A DNA stretch of 25,639 bases from an uncultured Clostridia bacterium (GTDB lineage Bacteria; Bacillota; Clostridia; Lachnospirales; Anaerotignaceae), in contig CAJTZO010000035.1 in assembly GCA_910583755.1 (NCBI GenBank), forward strand, positions 1 to 25,639. The letters run 5' to 3'. The position numbers and the translations under genes are program-made. This document shows, in pieces, positions 1 through 6,709 of the stretch; position 1 is the first letter of the stretch; each line of letters opens with the position of its first letter. The notes under the pieces are model-generated. The model had not been told where the DNA came from and searched no databases. It was given only the letters and a program-made list of their open reading frames with translations.

Positions 1-45
1 ACAATACTTTCTTTTTTTCGACTTCTTTCGAAATCGACAAGAGAT

Positions 46-74
46 ATTATATCAGTACTTTTTTATATTGTCAA
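46..74 (-). promoter_or_regulatory. Consensus sigma-A promoter reading off the left edge
   Basis: On the minus strand this reads TTGACA (74-69), a 17-nt spacer and TATAAT (51-46), a perfect match to the vegetative consensus. It lies about 95 nt downstream of a second near-perfect promoter in the same direction. Tandem consensus promoters of this kind usually drive rRNA or other stable-RNA operons, so the transcript probably enters an rRNA operon left of the window. The RNA itself is not visible here. Confidence 0.8.
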
Positions 75-146
75 GCACTTTTTTACTTTTTTTTAACTTT
101 TTTTGTGCTTGTCTGTAACTTGCTTTTTGGGCAGTCACAATGAGTT

Positions 147-174
147 ATTATACTCTTTTTTGATTCTTTGTCAA
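147..174 (-). promoter_or_regulatory. Upstream tandem consensus promoter
   Basis: The minus strand shows TTGACA (174-169), a 16-nt spacer and TATAAT (152-147). It begins only about 30 nt beyond the 3' end of the tRNA-Ser(GGA) gene and points the same way as the promoter at 46-74. The two form a P1/P2 pair for a transcript leaving the window on the left. Confidence 0.8.
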
Positions 175-203
175 GTGTTTTTTTAAATATTTTTTAAAAA
201 AAC

Positions 204-291
204 GGAGAAGGTGGGATTTGAACCCACGCACCGCTACTAACGACCTACCCGCTTTCCAGGCGAGCCCCTTCAACCACTTGGGTACTTCTCC
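204..291 (-). tRNA. tRNA-Ser (anticodon GGA)
   Basis: The reverse complement folds into a class II tRNA of 88 nt. It has a seven-pair acceptor stem (GGAGAAG/CTTCTCC), a D-arm containing AAGTGGTTGAAGG, an anticodon stem CTCGC/GCGGG around loop CTGGAAA (anticodon GGA at 257-255), a long variable arm and a T-arm with GGTTCAAATCC. The long variable arm and the anticodon both indicate serine. The 3' CCA is not encoded: the next minus-strand bases are GTT. It is the downstream member of a two-gene tRNA-Ser unit. Confidence 0.96.
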
Positions 292-309
292 AAATGCTCT
301 CTAAAAACC

Positions 310-394
310 GGAGAGGGTGGGATTCGAACCCACGGCCCCTTGCGGAGTCACCGGTTTTCAAGACCGGCTCCTTAAACCACTCGGACACCTCTCC
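310..394 (-). tRNA. tRNA-Ser (anticodon UGA)
   Basis: The reverse complement is an 85-nt class II tRNA. It has an acceptor stem GGAGAGG/CCTCTCC, an anticodon stem CCGGT/ACCGG with loop CTTGAAA (anticodon UGA at 360-358), an extended variable arm and a GGTTCGAATCC T-arm. CCA is not encoded. It lies 18 nt upstream of tRNA-Ser(GGA) on the same strand and about 30 nt downstream of a good promoter, so the two serine tRNAs are probably co-transcribed. Confidence 0.96.
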
Positions 395-423
395 AAAATT
401 GCTTTTCAGCAATCAGCTTTTAT

Positions 424-452
424 ATCATACATTATTTTATTTTATCTGTCAA
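424..452 (-). promoter_or_regulatory. Promoter of the tRNA-Ser pair
   Basis: The minus strand shows TTGACA (452-447), a 17-nt spacer and TATGAT (429-424), ending 29 nt before the first base of tRNA-Ser(UGA). Position and strength fit a tRNA operon promoter. Confidence 0.8.
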
Positions 453-617
453 CACTTTTTTTCATATTTTTTCATTTCTTTACAAATATTTATAAAGCGT
501 TGTAACACCTACATTTTTATAAGATAGAATTTTCATTTCACTACCTTCTTGCTTGTTCTATGGACCTAAGTTAAAACTCTATTAAGCTTCCTTTCAAGAA
601 AGCATGAAAGCTTATTT
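453..617. other. Gene-free spacer upstream of the tRNA-Ser promoter
   Basis: No convincing gene is seen here. The stretch contains an 18-codon minus-strand frame (536-480) and, near 586-612, a short palindrome with the core CTTTCAAGAAAG. That core resembles the TTTCTTGAAAG core of the dispersed repeat described at 19439-19712. The region separates two minus-strand promoters. Confidence 0.4.
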
Positions 618-646
618 ACTATACTTTATTTTTATTCCCTTGTCAA
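618..646 (-). promoter_or_regulatory. Second, distal promoter upstream of the tRNA-Ser pair
   Basis: The minus strand shows TTGACA (646-641), a 17-nt spacer and TATAGT (623-618). No gene lies between it and the promoter at 424-452, so it is either a distal P1 of the tRNA-Ser operon or drives a small untranslated RNA from about 610 leftward. Confidence 0.6.
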
Positions 647-776
647 GCAGTTTTTATACATTTTTTTGAAATATTTTAAAAAATATCAACTTTTATTTCT
701 TTCTGGTTAAAAATGAAGCATTGTGTTACAATAATACTATTCAGAAAACAAAATGTAAATATAAGGAGATGATTTT

Positions 777-2006
777 TTGAGAACTGTTACAGATAGATTT
801 TTAGAATATGTACGACATCATACTACATCAGATGAATCTATAAAAACCTGTCCAAGCACAAAACAGCAAATGGCTTTTGCTTCTTTTTTAGCCGAAGAAT
901 GTAAACAAATCGGTCTTGAAAATATTACTGTAGATGAAAATGGCTATTTAACTGCTTTTTTACCTTCTAGTACAAAAAAGGAATTACCTATAATTGGCTT
1001 TATTGCACATATGGATACCAGTCCTGATGCTTCTGGGGAACATGTTTGTCCTCAAGTTACAGAAAATTATGATGGAAAAGATATTATATTGAAAGGAAAT
1101 ACTATCATTTCCCCTTCAGAATTTCCTTCTTTGCTTCAATATAAAGGAGAAACGATTATTACATCAGATGGGATTACTTTGCTTGGCGCAGACGACAAAG
1201 CAGGTATTGCAGAAATACTAACTGCTATGGAATACTTGATGCAGCACAAAGAAATAGAACATGGAAAAATTGCAATTCGTTTTACACCAGATGAAGAAAT
1301 TGGCAGAGGCGCAGATTGTTTTAATATCGCAACTTTTGGAGCAGATTTTGCTTATACTATAGATGGTGGGACAATTGGAGAATTAGAATACGAAAATTTT
1401 AATGCAGCACGTGCCAACATTACCATACAAGGGAAAAGTGTTCATACTGGCACAGCTAAAAATACAATGGTCAATGCTGGATTAATTGCAGCAGAAATCA
1501 TATCTTCTTTTCCATCTGATGAAACTCCCGCTCATACTGAAGGCTATGAAGGATTTTTTCATCTTTGTTATTGTAATAGTAGCGTTGGTTCTGCTACCCT
1601 TTCCTATTTGATAAGAGATTTTGATGAAGTCTCTTTTGCAAATAAAAAAGCATTCATTGAAAACATTATTGCAGAAAAAAATAAAAAATATAATAATCGA
1701 ATTTATTTGACTATTTATGATGAATACCAAAATATGTTGACGCAAATACAGGATAAGCCACACATTATAGAGCTTGCCAAGTCCTCCATGCTGGAATGTG
1801 GCATTACACCAATCATACAACCAATTCGAGGCGGAACAGATGGTGCAAGGCTTTCTTTTATGGGAATTCCTTGTCCAAACTTATTCACAGGTGGTCATAA
1901 TTTTCACGGACCATATGAATATATTCCAGTTTCTTCTATGGAAAAAGCAGTTGATGTCATTGTTACTATTTGCAAAAATAGCACACAGCTTATCAAAAAA
2001 TCTTAA
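777..2006 (+). CDS. pepT: Peptidase T (tripeptide aminopeptidase)
   Basis: This is a cytoplasmic M20B-family metallopeptidase that removes the N-terminal residue from tripeptides. Its 409 residues match the usual PepT length. Two-zinc active-site residues fall where the family has them: His78 and Asp80 in the AHMDTSPD motif, bridging Asp140 in GADDKAG, Glu173-Glu174 in PDEEIGRG, Asp196 in YTIDGG, and His374 in GGHNFHG. The lid/dimerisation domain lies at about 205-320. The start is a TTG at 777 with an AAGGAG site 8 nt upstream; the ATG at 769 is out of frame and closes at once. The gene stands alone, with a hairpin terminator about 85 nt after the stop. Its role would be to finish degradation of imported peptides, useful to an amino-acid fermenter (inference). 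Confidence 0.95.
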   Translation: MRTVTDRFLEYVRHHTTSDESIKTCPSTKQQMAFASFLAEECKQIGLENITVDENGYLTAFLPSSTKKELPIIGFIAHMDTSPDASGEHVCPQVTENYDGKDIILKGNTIISPSEFPSLLQYKGETIITSDGITLLGADDKAGIAEILTAMEYLMQHKEIEHGKIAIRFTPDEEIGRGADCFNIATFGADFAYTIDGGTIGELEYENFNAARANITIQGKSVHTGTAKNTMVNAGLIAAEIISSFPSDETPAHTEGYEGFFHLCYCNSSVGSATLSYLIRDFDEVSFANKKAFIENIIAEKNKKYNNRIYLTIYDEYQNMLTQIQDKPHIIELAKSSMLECGITPIIQPIRGGTDGARLSFMGIPCPNLFTGGHNFHGPYEYIPVSSMEKAVDVIVTICKNSTQLIKKS

Positions 2007-2091
2007 AGTATTATTTTCATTTTATTGAGGTTGATGGGTAAGCAAAGCATTAACTAGGTAAAATCTATAAAAATACCTTCATTAATAGACT

Positions 2092-2123
2092 AACTACCCT
2101 AGTTTTTTCTAGGGTAGTTTTTC
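2092..2123 (+). terminator. Intrinsic terminator after pepT
   Basis: A perfect 11-bp stem, AACTACCCTAG (2092-2102) and its complement (2109-2119), encloses a T6 loop and is followed by TTTC. The minus-strand side lacks a U-tract, so it mainly serves pepT. It may also help end the convergent lipoprotein gene, which stops at 2128. Confidence 0.85.
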
Positions 2124-2127
2124 AAAA

Positions 2128-2691
2128 TTATTCAAATGCCATTTCGTCTGTTATGCCACCAGATATAATAGAAAGGAAATCATCTGTTGTTTTTACTTTC
2201 CATTGTCCATCCTCAACTTGATTTAATTCTAAATCCATCGTTCTGGATATTGTATTTTCCTTATTTTGTTCAACCGCTTCTTTTAACCTTGCTATTGTTT
2301 CTTCTTCTGTCAATGTTTGTGCTTCTTCTCCTAAAGACATTACATTTTCCAAATATGTTTGCAATGCCTCTGTCATATTAACATTCGAAAGTTCTACAGT
2401 TACAATCGCTCTACCTTCATTTGTATGTACAGATTCTATATTATAAGTAAGATTTTCAAATATAAAAGCATCTTGTTCTTCTCCTATATTAGCAGTATAC
2501 ATTTTATCATCTTCTGCCACACATTGATTTATCGTTGTTTGGTCTAAAGTTTTGATTGCTTCTAATAAAGTTGTTACAGTCGCTTCTGGAGTATTGCTGT
2601 TTTCTTCTCCTTTTTCTTTATTACTACCTCCACAGGCAACCATTCCAAACACCATCATAATTGATGTCAATAACAACAAAATTTTTCTCAT
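2128..2691 (-). CDS. Small secreted lipoprotein, DUF4878/NTF2-like in character
   Basis: A 187-residue protein with a type II signal peptide: basic start MRK, hydrophobic core, and lipobox MVAC with the lipidated cysteine at residue 20, followed by a Gly/Ser/Glu-rich linker. The mature part (about 36-178) begins with a helix (TPEATVTTLLEAIKTLD) and ends in a W-K-V strand (QVEDGQWKVKTTDDF). That is the layout of DUF4878/NTF2-like domains found in many Gram-positive lipoproteins. It should be anchored outside the membrane; ligand and role are unknown. The start has a GGAAG ribosome site about 9 nt upstream and a promoter at 2754-2726. It is monocistronic and convergent with pepT. The fold is inferred from pattern only. 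Confidence 0.85.
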   Translation of the reverse strand: MRKILLLLTSIMMVFGMVACGGSNKEKGEENSNTPEATVTTLLEAIKTLDQTTINQCVAEDDKMYTANIGEEQDAFIFENLTYNIESVHTNEGRAIVTVELSNVNMTEALQTYLENVMSLGEEAQTLTEEETIARLKEAVEQNKENTISRTMDLELNQVEDGQWKVKTTDDFLSIISGGITDEMAFE

Positions 2692-2725
2692 AACTATTTT
2701 CTTCCTTTCTTTTTTGATTTTATTT

Positions 2726-2754
2726 ATTATAATCTTACTTATAAAATTTGTCTA
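2726..2754 (-). promoter_or_regulatory. Promoter of the lipoprotein gene
   Basis: The minus strand shows TAGACA (2754-2749), a 17-nt spacer and TATAAT (2731-2726), about 35 nt before the lipoprotein start codon. Confidence 0.7.
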
Positions 2755-2822
2755 TATCAATTTTTTTAAAAATTCTTTAAAAAATTCTTTCGCTTATTCT
2801 TTTGAAAAAACTATAGCATTCT

Positions 2823-2885
2823 AAAAAGGAAAATATTGGTTTTCTCAATAAAGTCTTCTATCCAACTTTTAAGAAAACTTAGGAA
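2823..2885 (+). repeat. Degraded partial copy of the dispersed intergenic repeat
   Basis: The run AAGGAAAATATTGGTTTTCTC, followed by AATAAAGTCTTCTATCCAAC, aligns with the core of the 19439-19712 element (GGAAAAACGCTAGTTTTTCC, then AGGAAAGTTTCTTGTCCAAC). The terminal repeats are missing. It sits between the lipoprotein promoter and the tyrS promoter. Confidence 0.5.
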
Positions 2886-2893
2886 AGGAAGAC

Positions 2894-2922
2894 TTGACTT
2901 TATATTACTGCTATGTTATCAT
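2894..2922 (+). promoter_or_regulatory. Promoter of the tyrS T-box transcript
   Basis: TTGACT (2894-2899), a 17-nt spacer and TATCAT (2917-2922) lie just before the first T-box helix, and would give an untranslated leader of about 270 nt. Confidence 0.75.
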
Positions 2923-2937
2923 CTAAAAAAATATGTT

Positions 2938-3170
2938 ACTTGCGATGATTGAGACATGGGCAAAGCTGGTTACAACCGCAGAGAACAGTCTGTTTGCTGA
3001 AAAGACTGTAGTACAGTATTTGTAAATTACGACTCATGAGCTTTCTGCAAGAATCCCAAGGGATAAAGGCAGAACGGTTGCCATTCGTTACTATGGCAAA
3101 AAGGCGTTGTTAGACGCAAATTAAGGTGGTACCACGGGTTTCCTCGTCCTTTTGGATGAGGAATTTTTTT
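2938..3170 (+). promoter_or_regulatory. Tyrosine T-box leader with terminator
   Basis: This is a classic T-box riboregulator that senses uncharged tRNA-Tyr. Stem I runs from about 2943 to 3042; its lower arms TGAG and CTCA flank a specifier loop with the triplet TAC at 3029-3031, a tyrosine codon. The T-box signature AAGGTGGTACCACG is at 3123-3136. A terminator follows: CCTCGTCC (3142-3149), a T4 loop, GGATGAGG (3154-3161) and a T7 run. When tRNA-Tyr is uncharged, its acceptor end should pair with the TGGT of the T-box and favour the antiterminator, allowing tyrS expression. The specifier matches the downstream synthetase. Confidence 0.95.
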
Positions 3171-3199
3171 ATTATATTAAAATAAAGGAGTAATGATTT

Positions 3200-4429
3200 A
3201 TGAAAAATGCTTATGATGTATTAAAAGAAAGAGGCTTTATTGAACAAATGACACATGAAGATGAAATCAGAGAATTGTTTAGCAAAGGAGAACCAGTAAC
3301 ATTTTATATTGGATTTGACCCAACGGCAGACAGCCTTCATGTTGGACATTTTTTAACCGTTATGGCAATGGCACATATGCAAAGATGTGGACATAGACCC
3401 ATTTGCCTTATGGGTGGTGGTACAGGTATGATAGGTGACCCTACTGGAAAAACAGATATGCGCCGTATGATGACCATAGAAGAAATTGACTATAATGTAA
3501 ATTGCTTTAAAAAACAACTTTCTCATTTTATTGATTTTGAAGATAACAAAGCAATCATTGTCAATAATGCTGATTGGTTAAGAAATCTTAATTATATCGA
3601 ATTTTTAAGAGAAATTGGTGTTAGTTTTTCTGTCAATAAAATGTTGACTGCAGAATGTTTTAAAACAAGAATGGAAAAAGGACTTTCTTTTTTAGAATTT
3701 AACTACATGATTATGCAAGCATATGACTTTTTAGAATTAAACAAACGGTATCATTGTGTAATGCAGTTAGGTGGAAATGACCAATGGTCAAATATTATTG
3801 CCGGTGTCGATTTAATCCGAAGAAAAGAAAGTAAACCAGCTTATGGTATGACCTTTTCCCTTTTGACAAATAGTGAAGGAAAAAAGATGGGAAAAACAGA
3901 AAATGGGGCTGTATGGTTAGACGCATCCAAAACATCTCCTTATGAATTTTACCAATACTGGAGAAATATTGGTGATAAAGATGTTAAAAAGTGTCTTTCT
4001 CTTTTAACCTTTTTGCCAATGGAAGAAGTCAATCGTCTTTCTGCATTAGAAGGCAGCGAAATTAATAAGGCAAAAGAAGTGCTTGCCTTTGAATTAACAA
4101 AAATCGTACACAATGAACAGGAAGCATTGAAGGCACAAGAAGCAGCGAAATCTTTGTTTGAAAAAGGTGCAGCAGGCGGTTCCGTTCCTACAACAGAAAT
4201 GTCCACCGCAGAATTTGTAGATGGTATTGATATTATTACACTTTTAACAACAGCAGGTATTGTACCTTCTCGCTCTGAAGCACGCCGCTTAATACAACAA
4301 GGTGGTATTAAAGTAGCTGACAAAAAAATTGACACTCTTGAGCATAAAGTAACGATTGCTGATTTTACAAATAATCAAGTATTAATACAAAAAGGAAAAA
4401 AAGGATTCCATAATATTGTCATCTTTTAA
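3200..4429 (+). CDS. tyrS: Tyrosyl-tRNA synthetase
   Basis: A class Ic aminoacyl-tRNA synthetase of 409 residues that joins tyrosine to tRNA-Tyr in the cytoplasm. The Rossmann catalytic domain carries YIGFDPT (36-42), the HIGH-class motif HVGH (47-50), GGGTGMIGDPTGK (72-84), the tyrosine-pocket segments QAYDF (173-177) and QLGGNDQW (189-196), and the KMSKS-class loop as KMGKT (229-233). An anticodon-binding helical region and a C-terminal S4 RNA-binding domain (about 342-405) follow. The start is ATG with AAAGGAG 9 nt upstream. It is controlled by the tyrosine T-box leader and appears monocistronic, because a new promoter precedes the next gene. Confidence 0.97.
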   Translation: MKNAYDVLKERGFIEQMTHEDEIRELFSKGEPVTFYIGFDPTADSLHVGHFLTVMAMAHMQRCGHRPICLMGGGTGMIGDPTGKTDMRRMMTIEEIDYNVNCFKKQLSHFIDFEDNKAIIVNNADWLRNLNYIEFLREIGVSFSVNKMLTAECFKTRMEKGLSFLEFNYMIMQAYDFLELNKRYHCVMQLGGNDQWSNIIAGVDLIRRKESKPAYGMTFSLLTNSEGKKMGKTENGAVWLDASKTSPYEFYQYWRNIGDKDVKKCLSLLTFLPMEEVNRLSALEGSEINKAKEVLAFELTKIVHNEQEALKAQEAAKSLFEKGAAGGSVPTTEMSTAEFVDGIDIITLLTTAGIVPSRSEARRLIQQGGIKVADKKIDTLEHKVTIADFTNNQVLIQKGKKGFHNIVIF

Positions 4430-4447
4430 AGTTTAAAAAATAAGTTA

Positions 4448-4476
4448 TTGCTATTTTGTTTTTGTGTTGATACAAT
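4448..4476 (+). promoter_or_regulatory. Promoter of the DUF362-lar gene cluster
   Basis: TTGCTA (4448-4453), a 17-nt spacer and TACAAT (4471-4476) lie about 50 nt before the DUF362 start codon. No terminator is visible between here and larB (9451), so it may drive the whole six-frame cluster. Confidence 0.6.
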
Positions 4477-4526
4477 AATAATAGTGTTTCTATTTCGTTG
4501 GCAAATAATAAAGGAGGATTTACTTT

Positions 4527-5639
4527 ATGAAATCAAAAGTATACTTTACAAATTTCAGAGCAAGACCAGGCATGAATTTGCAGCAAAAACTTGCTCGCCT
4601 GATAAAAACAGCTGGTATTGGTGATATTGATTTTAATAAAAAATATGTTGCAATCAAAATTCACTTTGGAGAACCGGGTAATCTTGCTTATTTGCGTCCA
4701 AACTATGCAAAAACAGTTGTAGATGTCATTAAGGAATTAGGCGGAAAACCATTTTTAACAGACTGTAATACCTTATATGTTGGTGGCAGAAAAAATGCTT
4801 TAGACCATATTGATTCTGCATATTTGAATGGATTTACACCTTTTTCTACAGGCTGTCATGTTATTATTGGTGATGGTTTAAAAGGAACAGATGAAGCATT
4901 GATTCCTATTGATGGGGAATATATCAAAGAGGCAAAAATTGGACGTGCTGTTATGGATGCGGATATTATTATTTCTCTCAACCACTTTAAAGGACATGAA
5001 ATGGCAGGATTTGGCGGTGCATTAAAAAATATTGGTATGGGCTGTGGTTCTCGTGCCGGAAAAATGGAAATGCACAATGCTGGAAAGCCTCATGTCAAAG
5101 AAAGAAAATGTATTGGTTGTGGAATGTGTCAAAAAATTTGTGCGCATAGTGCCATTACTATTACAGATAAAAAAGCTTCTATTGACCACAATAAATGTGT
5201 AGGCTGTGGTAGATGTATTGGTATCTGTCCACATGATGCTATTTTTGCTGTGAATGATGAAGCGATTGATATTATGAATAAAAAGATGGCAGAATATTCT
5301 CTTGCTGTATTAAAGGATAGACCACATTTTCATATTAGTCTTGTTATGGATGTTTCCCCATTCTGTGATTGTCATGCAGAAAATGATGTACCTATCGTTC
5401 CAGATATTGGTATGTTTGCTTCTTTTGACCCAATTGCATTAGATGTTGCTTGTGCAGATGCAGTAAACAAACAGCCTGTCATTGCTGGCAGCATTTTAGA
5501 GGAACATATGCAAGAACATCATGAGGAAAGTGATGATTATTTCCATTTAGTTTCTCCAAACACAAGCTGGCGTTCTTGTGTAGAACATGCTGAAAAAATC
5601 GGTATTGGTCAGCAAGCTTATGAATTAATAGAAATTTAA
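4527..5639 (+). CDS. DUF362 family protein with two [4Fe-4S] ferredoxin motifs
   Basis: A 370-residue soluble protein. The DUF362 domain covers about 36-185 and resumes at about 255-340, with conserved-looking stretches KIHFGEPGN (44-52), SLNHFKGHEMAGFGGALKN (150-168) and GMGCGSRAGK (170-179). Inserted between is a bacterial 2x[4Fe-4S] ferredoxin domain: Cys195/198/201/205 and Cys224/227/230/234, each CxxCxxCxxxC. The family is common in anaerobes and its biochemical role is unsettled; electron transfer to a bound substrate is a fair guess only. The start is ATG with AAAGGAGG upstream. It heads a run of same-strand genes that ends with larC-larE-larB, so a link to nickel-cofactor metabolism is possible but unproven. 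Confidence 0.9.
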   Translation: MKSKVYFTNFRARPGMNLQQKLARLIKTAGIGDIDFNKKYVAIKIHFGEPGNLAYLRPNYAKTVVDVIKELGGKPFLTDCNTLYVGGRKNALDHIDSAYLNGFTPFSTGCHVIIGDGLKGTDEALIPIDGEYIKEAKIGRAVMDADIIISLNHFKGHEMAGFGGALKNIGMGCGSRAGKMEMHNAGKPHVKERKCIGCGMCQKICAHSAITITDKKASIDHNKCVGCGRCIGICPHDAIFAVNDEAIDIMNKKMAEYSLAVLKDRPHFHISLVMDVSPFCDCHAENDVPIVPDIGMFASFDPIALDVACADAVNKQPVIAGSILEEHMQEHHEESDDYFHLVSPNTSWRSCVEHAEKIGIGQQAYELIEI

Positions 5640-5704
5640 TTTTATATCAACTTTTTAATAAACCTCAAGATTTCGACGTTTATCAATAAGCTAGGAGGTA
5701 GCCC

Positions 5705-6163
5705 ATGAAATATTTCAAAAAAAGTATGTTTTTATTATTGCTTGCTTTTTTTCTATTTTTGTTCATGGGCTATACTATTCCCCAAAAGACAAAAATTCAA
5801 AAAACACTTTTTTGTTTGGATAACAGTCAAAAAAAGATTATTGTTACAGTTTCAGGTACTTATTCTCATTATATGTTAAAAAACGACTGTTTTCATGGAA
5901 CCATTACTATAGCAGGAAAAAAATATACTAGAAATTATATTTTACGTGATGATTTCTATGGTAATTTTACAGATGATGTTGGACAGCCTACCTATGAATT
6001 TTTGCAGTTCCGACAATTTGATTACATTTCTGGTAGTGATGGAATCCACACTTTTACAAGTGAGTGGAATCCCGAATGGAAAAAGGAATTAGAACAAAAA
6101 CAAAAATGGATAAAAAAAATTAATCAATGGAATCGTCTTATTTTGCGGGAGGAAGGAACATGA
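5705..6163 (+). CDS. Secreted or membrane-anchored protein of unknown function
   Basis: A 152-residue frame that I do not recognise. Residues 1-27 form a signal peptide or single membrane anchor: a basic KYFKK start followed by a Leu/Phe-rich core. The outer part (28-140) has alternating strand-like segments (KKIIVTVSGTYSHYM, GTITIAGKKYTRNYIL) and a Trp/Lys-rich tail (EWNPEWKKELEQKQKW), with only two cysteines (residues 37 and 62). The start has a strong AGGAGGT site 8 nt upstream. Its stop overlaps the start of the next frame as ATGA (6160-6163), so the two are translationally coupled. It sits between the DUF362 gene and larC. Confidence 0.8.
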   Translation: MKYFKKSMFLLLLAFFLFLFMGYTIPQKTKIQKTLFCLDNSQKKIIVTVSGTYSHYMLKNDCFHGTITIAGKKYTRNYILRDDFYGNFTDDVGQPTYEFLQFRQFDYISGSDGIHTFTSEWNPEWKKELEQKQKWIKKINQWNRLILREEGT

Positions 6164-6690
6164 AACGTTTTTTTACTATTTTACTTCTTTTATTATCTAC
6201 TTTTAGTGTACCTGTTCGTGCAAAAGCTGCATTTGTTTGGGCACCAAATGAAATCCCCCAATGAAAGAGATACCTTAAAGCACTCAATATTGATATGTCA
6301 CATTATGCAGGAATGTATTACAAAGACGACATTTTACATATTAAAGTTATTGTTAATCAGCAAAACATCATTGAAGCAATCAAAGATATATGTTACTTTA
6401 CTTCAACAGAATCCATTGCTTTCCGAAAGCAATTTGAAAAAAATATTGTAATCGAATATGATGGTATTTATGAAATAAAATACCTAAAAAAAGCAATGAA
6501 TCATTTTCCAGAGGAACAATTGTTTGCACTTTCAATTTATGGAATAGGCATCAAGCCCTCTATCAATGGTTTTTCTGTTTCTTCTGATGTATGGACAGAA
6601 TCCAAAAAACAACAAACAGCAGAATTATTAGAGATAGATATAAATCACATAGATTTTGAAATTTCTTCTGGAACTTGCATTGACAACTAA
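6160..6690 (+). pseudogene. Secreted protein gene interrupted by an in-frame TGA
   Basis: Starting at the ATG that overlaps the previous stop (SD GGAGGAAGGA), one frame runs to 6690: 34 codons, a TGA at 6262-6264, then 141 more codons and TAA. The first part is a good signal peptide (MKRFFTILLLLLSTF, with a likely cleavage site at AKA-A). The part after TGA is a globular domain with no start of its own that has a ribosome site; the first ATG there is 6295. Both halves share a frame, so a single base change to TGA explains the break. I see no selenocysteine-type hairpin just after the TGA. It may be a recent pseudogene, a polymorphism, a sequencing error, or two products. The family is not recognised. 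Confidence 0.7.
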
Positions 6691-6709
6691 ATAAAGGAGG
6701 AACACAAAG

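Noticed and set aside
294..527. Plus-strand frames of 77 and 62 codons over the tRNA-Ser(UGA) region
   Set aside because: They are antisense to a clear tRNA gene and its promoter; chance open frames.
480..536. 18-codon minus-strand frame upstream of the tRNA-Ser genes, between two promoters
   Set aside because: A GGTAG-like site lies upstream, but it is very short, shows no recognisable leader-peptide codon bias and could be chance.
6262..6264. TGA as a selenocysteine codon
   Set aside because: No stable hairpin with a suitable apical loop is visible just downstream, the surrounding protein is not a redox family I recognise, and other genes here use TGA as a stop.
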